Below, piece by piece: positions 24,701 to 37,000 of a DNA stretch of 64,000 nucleotides. This DNA comes from Nymphaea colorata. Taxonomy: Eukaryota; Streptophyta; Magnoliopsida; Nymphaeales; Nymphaeaceae. Position 1 is the first letter of the stretch. The number at the start of each line of letters is the position of its first letter. The translations under genes were made by a program, and so were the position numbers. The notes below the pieces were generated by a model. The model saw only the letters and a list, made by a program, of their open reading frames with translations, was not told where the DNA came from and did not search any database. Where the stretch lies: the NCBI RefSeq assembly GCF_008831285.2, contig NC_045138.2, positions 6,973,205 through 7,037,204 of the forward strand, written 5' to 3'.

Positions 24701-27700
24701 AAAGCCTAGTCAAAAATAAAAATCATATAATATTAATTATCTTTCATACTGAAATATAAGGTTTTATGTTTTTTGATGTGTTTTGCTTTATTTTACTTTT
24801 TTTTGCAGAAGATGGTAAAGGGGAAGGGATGGGTGCAGGGGGAGAGGGTGGAAGTGGGTTTTGGATCCCATTCTATCTCCTCTTCTTACTGTTGATCTTC
24901 TTCTTCTCCTCTTTGTTTCTTTTCTTGTTCTTCCTACTCTGTTTATTCACCTGTCTAGGCCTATCAAGGGAGTGTGCTATTTGGCACTTTTTGTTGTTGT
25001 CTTTTAGGCAATTGCTTACATTGCAAGTGGTTTTTAAGTGCCAATGGCTGGGCAGGTTTTATTTCATATGTCTAGATAAAGAAATTTGCTAATAAAAGTT
25101 CCAGATATTCTTATTTACAATCTTGGTAAAGCATTTCACATGGCTTCATTGCTGCTGCAGTAGATTAATTCTTTGAGGCCATTAGGCCTTTTCCGCTTCC
25201 CTTCTTTGAACATGATATAAGCATTTATATATGTTTCTTAAACGTTTCAGTTGTTTTACTAAGTAACTTCAGGTTTGCTGAAACATTTTAATATATCAAT
25301 GCTAGTTTTGGTAATGCAAATTTCTTCCCTATATTATCTTTTTTCTATAGTATAGGATTGAGTTTATCTGTTTAGAACCTTATGTGCTTTTTTTATTTTG
25401 TGTTGTAATTATCCACCTACTAAATGGTCACACTTGGAATTACAGTCAATCTGAGTGTAAACTTTAATTGCGAGATTAGCTTCAATTGTGAGACTACAGA
25501 TGTTTGTAGTGAAAGTGGAACATGAAATTAAATCCAGGCACTCCATCTAGGAGTGTAGATGGGGACCATGGTGTTTGGATGTGAGTACACCTTTTTTGGT
25601 TAATTGGTTGTGGGTCAGATTCATATTTGCAAAGAGAAGGACCACTGTATTGCCGAACTAGTCTTATGGCCAGGTTCAGATGCATCCCGACTATAAGCTA
25701 AATGCAATTACTAACTGGATGTGTTTTTTTTTTTGAAATAAAACTTGGCTAGTTAAGAGTTAGATCTATAATTGGTAACTCTGAACCCTGACTGGCTTTC
25801 CTGATTCCAACATAAAAATAGCACGACTGACATCGATTGAAAAAAACACTTCTGATCTTGAGTTGATTTCACGTTGTTTGGTCAGACTCATATTGGTAGC
25901 TTATGAGATGCTAATTGCTCAGACAACTGAACAACCTGAAGCTAACTCCATTTACATCCATTGATGAAATTTAATAAGCATCCATGTCGTGTCTATTTGA
26001 ATTGTACCAGTTAAACGTGGATATTCCTTATTGGCCATCATCAGTGGTTCACCCATAGACTAGGTAGGTGCTCATATATTGTATAAATTTTATTTTTATT
26101 TCCTCTATAAGCCTTTAAAGTTTAAACATTCAAACTTCTTAACTTGGTTCATGTCCTTGCTATGTTCTTGTGTTATTAGTTGTACTTATGGTACTTGATT
26201 ATTGCTTTTGTGTCTTTGCACAAGTCCTGCACTTTGATATGTGCAGGTTACAACTTGCTCTATCCACCTATGGGTGCCTACTGCTTTTTATTGTATTCTC
26301 TGAATAGATCTTAAGTTGTTGGAGCTTATTCATAATTTATTTTTGTTACTGAGTATTAGGAATTCTCAATGCTTCTTTTTTTGCATTAATAACAGGTAAT
26401 TGATGCCTGTGCAAAAGGCAATCTTGGGCGGTTTATAAATCATAGTTGTGATCCTAACTGCCGTACAGAAAAGGTATTTGGTTACACTATTATGGATTTT
26501 CTTCTCTTCATATTTGTTGATTTACTTATCAAAATTGTATAATTTTGATAATCCGTAAAACATTCTCTTTGACTAAGTTCTCTTGTCTGAGATGTCCTGT
26601 TGTCCATCTTATATATATGTATATATATTACCTCTCTTTTTCTCTCCCCTTCCTTTCTTTTTCTTTTCTCATCTCTACAACCAATATTCCCCATCATAGA
26701 ACTGGTGAATTATGGGGAGGGGCAAATTCCTGCAAAACGAGTCCGATTTTGGGATTATTGGTTTAAAACACATACAACACTCACACACACACATAAATAT
26801 ATATGTCTTATGTATATACATGTACATGTATATAAGTGGGACTGGTTTAACACACACATGCACACACACATATGTCTTTAATATATGTGTCTATGTATTT
26901 TCAACCAGTCCCGTTTTGTAAATAAACAGACCAATCTCTTTAACTTCTGATGTTGTCGACTAGTTTTTTCTATGATCTACCTTACATATGTGATATGCTT
27001 TTTTGGGTTTAGGAGATCCCATCTGTATACCAAAAACCATAGCTTCCCATGAATTGATAAGTTTTTGGACATGTGGATCACATCCATACAGTTGGATTTC
27101 TGAAAGTTCATCCTAGTCAATTGGCCGTAGTTCCAGTCCTCACACTTCCCATATTTCAAGACATGATATGCTTGCCTATCTGTAAACATATATATATATG
27201 TAAATACATTAAATATGCAAACACATACTGGCTGAGATACTTCTGGCCTTATGTTCAGGGTTCTGCCTTGCATTTTGTTTAGCATTGTTCATCATTTGAA
27301 CAAACTAGCTCTTCCATCATGGAATGGAAAAATTTGACACTTGGTTGACCTTTAAATACTTGTGAAAATTATGAAATCTGAACCCGTCTTTTCATGCCTT
27401 TAAAAACTTATGCATGTGTTGATTCTGGAAAAATTCAGATGTTGGTTCCCATAAAGCTGATCTCAGATTCTCAATGATTGGATTCTTTGAGGGGACGTCT
27501 GATTCACTTGGAATCAATGGAATTCTAGAATCAAAGAATGAGAATTGCTTTATCAAACAAAGAATTTTGATTATGGAATTAGAGGCTCATTCCAGAATCA
27601 AAATTCTAGAATTATGATCCCACCCTAGGGGGTGGAATTGTGATTCCAGAATTTCTGGAAGTTTTTTATCTCTCTTTGGGGCACAATGCATGAAGGCCTT

Positions 27701-27983
27701 TTAAGTCATGATATTTAGAATTTTAATTCCCTTTTCATCAAACAAGTTATTCTTAATTCTAGAATCAAAATTCCATACTATCAAAAGAAAATTGGAAATG
27801 GGATATTCATTCCAATTCTAGGTTGAGGTGGAAATTTGATTTTGGAATTTTGATTCCTAAATCAAAATTCTAAGCGATTAAACGCCTCCTGAGAAAACAA
27901 GTCTACAATTCACCCTACAGTCAACATGCTTCTGATCCACATATTCTACTCTCCTTCTCTATCAGGCACCACACATGCATCCA

Positions 27984-28051
<68 letters not shown>

Positions 28052-31000
28052 GGAATTGAAATCAGCCCGCTACTTCTATGGCTAGATGGTTTTTTCTTTT
28101 TCTTTTTTTTTTTTAAAATTGTGTTACCAAAAAGCGTTGCAAAGGGTGCATTTGCAATGGCCAGTTGCTTGGTCATGGTTTTGAGCGATAAAATGCACCT
28201 TTTTTAGCGACCATTAATCTTAAAAGTTAAAACCCTTAATGAATTTGATTTACACTTCATATTGATGATGTCCGTAAATGTAGTTTTTGAACCGAACTAG
28301 TCTTGACTATGATAAATTTAAAAAAAAAATGAATTCTTTAAAAGAAATAGAAAGTTAAGATAAATGGGTTATCATGATATGATTTATAGCTCCTATCCAC
28401 ACCTCATCAACAGCACTAATGACAATAAAATTGTGGCGTGTATGATTTATAGCTCCTATCCACACCTCATCAACAGCACTAATGACAATAAAATTGTGGC
28501 GTGTATGATTTATAGCTCCTATCCACACCTCATCAACAGCACTAATGACAATAAAATTGTGGCGTGCAACAAACTGTTAAGATCACATTAAACCAGCATT
28601 TTTCAAATTGACAATGTTCAAATTTCTAATTATTTCAATAATAATTGAGGCAAGGATCAAAAAGTTCATCTTGTTTGACCAAATCAAAACAAAGCAAACA
28701 ATGAAATCTGGTGAAAGTTACAGAACAAGCATTTGGTTAACAGAAACTATTTCAAAAGTAAATAAGAAAGTTAACAGGATTAACAGGGGGTTTGTACACA
28801 CATACACAAACACGAATGCCTGTATGTGCGTACATTAATGCATACATCTATACATACGTGGATGGTGTTGCTATCTACTGGCCATCCGGGCTGTTTGGCA
28901 TTTTTTATCTGTTTTTTTAGAAACATAACCATATAGACAGAATCTTAATTGGAAGACTATGGAAGCTAAGTTGTCTATTTTTTTTTTAATTTATCTTCAG
29001 TCCGTAAAAATTGTTGTATTATTGTAAAGACAATGATTTTGTGCGAACTGATAGTCATTATGTTATGTCAGTAGGACCCAGTTGATTAACTGGAAATCTC
29101 AAAACTAGGTGGAAGGGCATAGCCGATTTTTTTTCCTTTTTAACGTGTTTGACACATTGAAACTTGGCAAATATTTGTGCGATTTTAATAGTTCTGAATC
29201 CGTGATTTAGTTTGTGTTGTGATTTATTTCTTCTCCAACTAACACTTGTGTTGTGAAGTGGTTAGCCTGGATCGTCCCTCATATGTTCTATAGTTTTATT
29301 AATACCAATTTTATTTTCTTTGTGCTAGTGGATCGTGAATGGCGAAGTCTGCATTGGCTTGTTTGCATTGCGTGATATTAAGAAGGTAAGTCCTTGTCTT
29401 CAACCACCAGTTATCTTATTCCTTCTTGTTCTTCTGCATGGTGAGAGTAAGTTGAAAGAGTGTGTTTTTATCCCTTTGATCACATAAGTAGTGACTGCTT
29501 CTCTTTCTGTTTAAGTTTTTCATGGTAAAGCCATAATAGACCATAGTTAGGAGATTTGATAAATGACAGGTATTTAAAATCTTGTAAAGAAAATGCAAGG
29601 AAAGTATATCAAAGAAAGGATACAAATGAGCTATAAACCTGTCATCTGTTGGTGGAGAAACCTTCTCAACCACTTTTTAGCAACTTGTTATCTACTTAAT
29701 AATATTACCCTGGATCGATTATGATGTGGTATTCTCTATAACAAAATGGTAAAGCTTTTTTTGTCGCATTATGTTGCAGTTACTGCCTTTTTTGCCAGAG
29801 TCCCGCAAAATGTTAGATTGTTTTGGATTGGCTTCATAATGAATGGAAATCAATTGTAAAAATGCGATGCCATTCCGTCACTTAGTATATGCGGTCATGC
29901 AACTGAACACTGGTACACAATTCATAGAGTTTTATAAGACCTGTCTTCTAACGTGGTCTATTTTCTGTCTATGTATGTCTTTTTTATGATGGCTGTTATT
30001 TTCATGTTTGCATCTGTTTTTTAATTTTAAAGCATTTATTATTCAGATTATTCATTTTTAAATTGGATTTTCCATTGAAGGTTTGTGTCAATGACTTAGA
30101 TTGTTTGCAAATTTTCGTTTTGACCCTCTTGGTGCATTATTCCATTGGAATTTTTGAGCACATCTTTGCAAATATATGTCTGACAGGTGGATGCCTCTCC
30201 ATGTTCTTCTTTTGGGCAAGTGTGTTAGGTCCTGTCTTATGCCTGTGTAAGCGTCTATATTAGACAGCTCTGCCAATCCGTTTCAACCATTCTTAAGCTA
30301 CAAGCATGCTGACTTCAGGCTTGTGCAAACAAAGTGCTTAAATTTACTGCTTGCGCGAAATTGACATGTGGTCTAAAAGAGAGCATACTGTTTTTTGCCT
30401 GTGGCTTATGGTCGGTCTTTGGATGGTGTTATACCAATTTGTGATTGTTCTTAAGTTATTTAGCACACTCTTCTACGTTATTTTGCACTTTCTAAGTTTG
30501 AATTGATTTATTTTGCACTTTGTAAGTTTGAGTTGATTTATTTTGCTGTATTATTTTTCTCATTTTAATTGTACTCCAGGGTGAAGAAGTAACGTTTGAT
30601 TATAACTATGTACGAGTGTTTGGAGCTGCTGCAAAAAAATGTTTCTGTGGATCTCCTGGATGCAGGGGATATATCGGTGGTGATCCTTTGAATACTGAGG
30701 TTGTCATTGAAAGTGATTCGGAGGAAGCCTTCCCTGAACCAGTGATGATCCAGGAAGATGTTGGGAATGAGCAGCTTAAAGTTGAAATGTTTGACAGTAA
30801 AGTGCCAGCTGTTGCTCGTGTACCTACCAATTCTACAGTAGAAACAATGGGCACCAAGGATGCCCTCTCTGGTCCAAGTACTTCTACCTCCCTAGAGACC
30901 AGTGAAACCAATGCTATTCTTCCCAGGCTGGCGACTCCTTCAGAAGCTGCTTATGCCAAGGATGTTGCCCCTGATCTGCCAAAGGATGCTAGTTCAACAT

Positions 31001-33975
31001 CTGCTGACATCAAAGACAAGTTATTGCAACTGCCTGCTCAGGGCAGTACTGCTATTAAAAAATCTCGTCTTGTTTTCTTAAAATCTTCTGGAACAGTGAA
31101 AAAGACAAAGCATGGGAATAGCCAGGGGAGATCGTCCAAGCCCAAAAGGATTCTGATAGTTGCTGACAGACATCGGTTTGAAGGAGGTGAACTTGGATTC
31201 CTGAGATGGACTGATGGTGTACCTTTTTATTTTATATTATATGTGACACTTGCATTCTTTTTCCAGTTGAAGAAAAATTAAACGAACTGCTGGATGTGGA
31301 CGGAGGCATCTGCAAGCGAAAAGTACTATTTTATTACTGGATTACCTTCTATCTCTTCTGCTTAAGCTTGAATAAAATCATGCCTTTGTGTTCAAAAAAT
31401 CTTGCTTTTGGAGATAGGCTTCATTGCACAGGGCACATGTCCAGTAATTTATGCTGTGTATTTTTTCCAAATTGAGGAATTTATGATTGTCAAATTTGGT
31501 TTTCCCAGCTTTATTGGTGACTTTGATTAAATTCATCAATGGATTTTTACTTTTTAAAACTATGTTGCCATAGCTCTTGCTTAGTCCTAGAACATTCTCT
31601 GAACATATTAACAAGTTCATTCTTTAGTCTGTTGTCTTATGATGGTATGTATTTTTTTTATTTAACCCATTGTTTTGTTCGACAGGATGCTGCAAAAGGT
31701 TATTTGAAGCTATTGTTCATTACTGCATCTTCTGGTGATGTGGTTAATGGAGCGTCTCCTCAAAGGTATTGCATCGATTCCAATTCTCTAGAATTTTGTG
31801 GCAAATATTGATAGAGCTTACAATTGTTTCTTCCAAGAAACAAATGGTTCTGATTTTCTGTTTTCCCTGGTGGCATCCCTTATTCCTGGCTGACCTGATT
31901 TTATTCTTATTTTCTAGCACTAGAGATCTGTCAATAATTCTTGATGCACTGTTGAAGACCAAGTCTCGAACAGTTTTATTGGATATAGTTAATAAAAATG
32001 GTAATAGATGCTGCCTTATCATTTCTTCCAACTTGCCTCTGTAATCAGATCATCCTCAAGGGAGTTCAAGCTTCTGATGCACCTATTTTTCAGGTTTACA
32101 AATGCTCCACAACATCATGAAGCAAAACCGGAAGAATTTTAATAAAATCCCTATCATTCGGAAGCTCTTAAAGGTATGTGGGAGTGCACATTTCTCTTCG
32201 CATGCATATCCTGTGATCCTGTTGTCCTCATATCCCATGTATGTGAAGTTGTGAACATGGATGTGTGTATCTATGCTTATGTTTTTGCTTAAGTTGAAGT
32301 AAGCCTTAAGCCATAATGGGGATACAGGATACACACTTTGTGTCTGCATGTCTTGAGCAAAATCCTTAAGCGCCTCCAGAGATTGGTGTAGATAACCAGC
32401 ATGCCTGCACACAATATCCTTTATGGTGTTACCTTGTTAATTTGTTAATGCTGTCTCTTGTTAGTTACTCAAATAATTTATCAGTTGGTTGAACCATAAG
32501 GTGGGTTGTGTGTCCTTCTAAAAGGACTAGTTGGGATTAGTCAGTTTAAGTCAATCCAAGTTGATTTCAAAAAATACAATCTATAAAATTATAAGGATCA
32601 CGCACAGTAAGTGCCAAAAGAAATCAAAGATATAAAATGTCACTATGAATCAAATAGACCATATGTATATATGTGTGTCTATGTGTATTTTACCTAGAAA
32701 CTGAAAACACAATGCAATCTTTCTGCAACCAAAAACATGTTTAATAGAAAAAAGCAGTATGCAGAAAGTCACCAAAAAAAAGCAAAAAAGAAACAAAATT
32801 TAGTTTACCTAAAGGCTAGTTGGAAAAGAGTAGTCTTTGGCTATTTACCATAGAGCTGGGCCCTACTGATAGTGTGGCTATAGATGAGTTGGACTACGTA
32901 CTTGTTTGATTAGTCAACTAGTTGATGGTTGGCAACCAAGTTCCCTTGTATTATATTGATGTCATTAGCTGCTCCATAGACTTCTATATATCATAATGGT
33001 TGTTCAAGGAAAAATAAGGGGTAGGAAAAGTTGTCTTTAGTTTTCTCCCTTAGATGGTTTTTGTTGTTTTGCATTAAAAATAAAGTATTTGCATGTTGAA
33101 ATTGCATATTGTCAATCTTAACATGGATTGCAGGATTAGCAATTGTGAGTAGTGTTATCTGTATCATATAGGTCGGCAAAAGCTATACGATATGCCTATG
33201 ATACACGTTTTTCATGTATATCGTAGGTATTTTGACCATATGATATGATATGGCAGTGTCTTACGATGTGCAATTTTTGATCGTAACCTATCATGGCTTA
33301 TGAATGATAAATCATGACTATTCATTACATGTGTGATGATTTTTTTATAGGACACCTTTTCATGATTTTTCATGATTTCTTCTAAACTTTTTCTAGTTTT
33401 TCTGATTTTGCCCACTTCTTTATTAATTAAAAAATAAATTTATGATACATTTACACTATGTCGTATAAGCTGGGCTCGATCGATACACGTTATGATATGC
33501 CTTTTACAACATTGATTGTGAGTTTTGCATTAGTATGGCAATATTTCTAGGTGCCATGGGAAGAGGTTGGTAGGTTCATGTGGTTAAACTTTTTGATTCC
33601 CAATGACTTCGGGCTTTTAGAAAATCAACTATATGGATCAGATTGTGTCCCTAGAATTGCTGAATAAATTGATGAAATGATGTTTTCCTCATAAAAAACA
33701 GTGCATGCCTGCATGTGTGTGCCTGTTTGCATGGTTAGATGGTGGTTGCCATGTCATTAAACTAAATTTCCAAAGAATCACACAAACAACCACTGGTTTA
33801 CTTATCTGTTCTTCTTGATATTCCTTTCTCCTAAATGCTTATATACCTGATCCATGGTGTGGTTGTCTGTAAGCACACATACACATGCACACACACCTAT
33901 GTCACATAGGTATGGGTGCCGGTGCGGGTACGGGTACTGACCATTTTCAAAAAATTTGGGTGCGAGTGTACGAGC

Positions 33976-34031
<56 letters not shown>

Positions 34032-37000
34032 AATAAGAAATACTTAGAAAATATGTATCAAAATAAAGAATATACATCAACATAAACAAATAAATAACAT
34101 AGAAAATTTATATCAACGGTTCTTGCAGTAGTGTGTTTAAAAAACCTATGAAAAACTTTAAACATATTGACAACCAAACAGCCCCCTAGTCAAATATGAA
34201 CATCAATCGAATTTTCACATCCAAAGAATAGAATAAAAAGTAAGGTGGAAAAAATTAAATCAAAATAAAATTAAGCAGTTCGGATCTATAGGTACCCAAG
34301 TGTCAAAGTACCCATTTTGGGTACGGGTATGGACCTTACTGAAGTACCCATGTGACTTAGACACACACACTTATGTGTAGTTAAGTGTTCACAATTGAAA
34401 CATTACAATAGTAAAAACAATCAAACTGACAAGAAAAACTGAAACATTTTAATGGGTTTCTAACAAAGTTTAAATTAGACTTTATCGAAGGTGACCAAGT
34501 TTAAAATTTGATAAAAAGTGGCATAAGGCAGGTTGACTATGCTGGTACGCGCTACATGGCATTGATCATGGCATGTCTCATGTCTCCACTTGGATCCTTG
34601 TGTCTATGTTATGCGGATATCCAATTTCTGGTATTTGCATTTCCTCCTATTGAGCATGGTGCAATCTCTTGGACTGGAGGATCTCTGGCCATTCAATGTG
34701 GCTTAAATTGCTAGCATGACACCTAACATTTTGTAGTATCTACATTTCAACAGTTCATAGACCATTCCATCTTTCTGATTATGTGCCATTAGACTTCATC
34801 TAAGTTGATTTCATTTTGCACTATTTAGTTGCTTTACCTTTTTATAGTTTTAACTTTTAAGCATATGGTAATCATCTTTTTCTTCTTTTTTAAGCATTTA
34901 GTTCCTATTTTTTGATACTAAAGGACATGTTCCTCTTTATATATGGAACTTTTAGATACTTTGATATCTTCGCAAATTTCTGCAGCACAAATTTGCATAA
35001 TGATCAAATTGATAGGTGTAGGTGTGGGTTGTTGTGGAAGTTCTGTTGTTATCTGTTTTTTGCCAAATAGTGTAGAATCTTTTTGTATTGAGCAAAGCTA
35101 AGGACAGCCTGGGTTGCAGGTATTAGAATTCCTTGCTTCAAGAGAAGTTTTGACTTTGGAGCACGTAAACTCTGGGCCTCCTTGTACTGGGATGGAAAGG
35201 TTAGATACCCTTGGACATTTTGTGGTATTCTGTTGTACTTGATGTCACAGGACTTTTTTTTCTAAAATCCTTGTGGTATGGTCCATTCTTATTTTTGTCA
35301 TTCATGATGAAATGGTTAATGTTGTATACTTCTGAAGTAGATGTAGACGTGATTACCAACAACACACACACACACTGGTTCCACCTAGGGGTTTGCCCAT
35401 GTTGATAGGCCTTTTCCTTTGGAGATTACACCTCAGTCTGCGTCAGCGTCACATTTTTTAGCAACGTAGTTGAAGGTGCCTTCAAAAGTAATGTCATGAT
35501 GACTTTATCTTTTCATACTTGTGCTTTAGTTCATATCTAGTGAAGTGTTTTTTTCCACAATCAATATGTTGAGTATTGTTTAAAAGAAGTTATAACATAT
35601 AAGATCTTAAGGTGACCTTTATTTGTTGCTGTACAGAATCTTGACATGTTTTTTATTTGATATTTCTTATTTGCAGTTTCAGGGAGTCCATAATGGCTTT
35701 GACAAGGCATAATGATGTCCAGGTTTCACACAAACCTTTTTATTTCTCACTATTTATTTGTTATGCACTCTGGCATACAGTTCTCTGCCTGTGTTTCCCG
35801 AAATCCTCAGGGTTAATTTTAGCTTGATTTATTTGATTCCAGAAGATTAAGGAAGCTGAGTTAACATTGTTGTTTTTTTCCTATATGACATTCTAAAATC
35901 ATTATTTTTCATCATGTTTGTTAGTTGAAACTAGTGATGAAAGGTTTTTTGACTGGCACATTTTACTCTTTTGGATATTTATGTTGTAAATTGTAAGGTT
36001 TATCCCCTTAAGTTGGTGGTAGGTTGTTTGGGCAACATAGATGTTCATGCTCCTGTATATGATGTGATACATGGTAAGTTGCTTTTTTCCCTGTTTTCGA
36101 GTACTGTCTGCATGGCATGTCTATCTTCATGTTTTGGGTCTGGCGTTAATAGGCACACTGCTACATAATTGTGCTCGACTCACTGCATCATATTTGTTGA
36201 GTAATGTCCTGACACCCATGTGGAACACATAATGGCCAAGTAAGAAAAGAATACGAAGTAAAAAAATTATTTATATGGATAAGAAATACACAATGCAAAT
36301 TTAGAAACCCTAGGTTGCCTTTTTTCTGCTCAACCCTCTTCCCCTTCATCAAGAGAAGTGATTTTCTGGCGCTTAAGATGGGAGACAGAATTGCAATAAT
36401 GTTTACTGTCGTGAAAACACATTGGAAGTTTGCTGATACATGGAGAGGGTCTTTTGTATGTACATAATTTATATTTCTGCTGCCCTTATGTCATAATATG
36501 TTCCTAATTGTATTCACATCCCAAGTAATTGTGTTTTGGAAGTCAATTCTATAGCATGCCTTGCAGTTGGATTTGTTGGTTGACTGTTTGTGATTGTTGC
36601 AACAGCCAGTGTCTTGTATTAAAATAGTGACATCTGTGCCATTCTGTGTAAATGGATGATCATTGCAGGTCCATCAAATGGCACGTGGTTTCCGAGACAA
36701 ATATATTCCCCATACCATCAGGAAGATTAAATGCACAGACCGTGATGATGCAAGCAGTCACTGGATCAGGTTCTCACATAGGAACTGGCAGAGTCAGGCA
36801 AGAAGGCACACTGATGCAATCTGTTGCACGAGTAGTCAGGCCACTGAACTGCCTTCAGATTTTCATAAGACTGTCCAGACATCTTCTGTCACAGTCCAAT
36901 CTGGTCTCAGTGAAAGCAACAAATGTTGGGAAGATTACACATCTGAACAAACAGATGAGCCTAGCAGCAGCATGTGGCGGAAGAGAAATTGGCAGGGTCA

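Larger units (their letters stand above)
26474..29328. other. ASHH2 intron 8, repeat-laden
   Basis: A 2.9-kb intron splitting the SET domain between the NHSC exon and the ALRDIKK exon. It carries CA/TA-rich low-complexity DNA at 26,770-26,885, a fold-back element at 27,491-27,889, a CT/AT microsatellite at 27,986-28,049, a second inverted-repeat element near 28,078-28,260 and a 63-bp triplication at 28,379-28,566. Confidence 0.8.

Noticed and set aside
24766-25092. Hydrophobic 108-codon frame resembling a membrane protein
   Set aside because: Located inside ASHH2 intron 7; pyrimidine-rich low-complexity DNA gives runs of F and L. No start context, homologue or transcript signal.
28379-28566. 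Possible CRISPR array (three regular repeats)
   Set aside because: The units are contiguous with no spacers, and the genome is a plant nucleus.
28364-28591. 75-codon open frame across the 63-bp triplicate
   Set aside because: It exists only because the repeat unit is a multiple of three and lacks a stop. It lies in an ASHH2 intron with no splice or similarity support.
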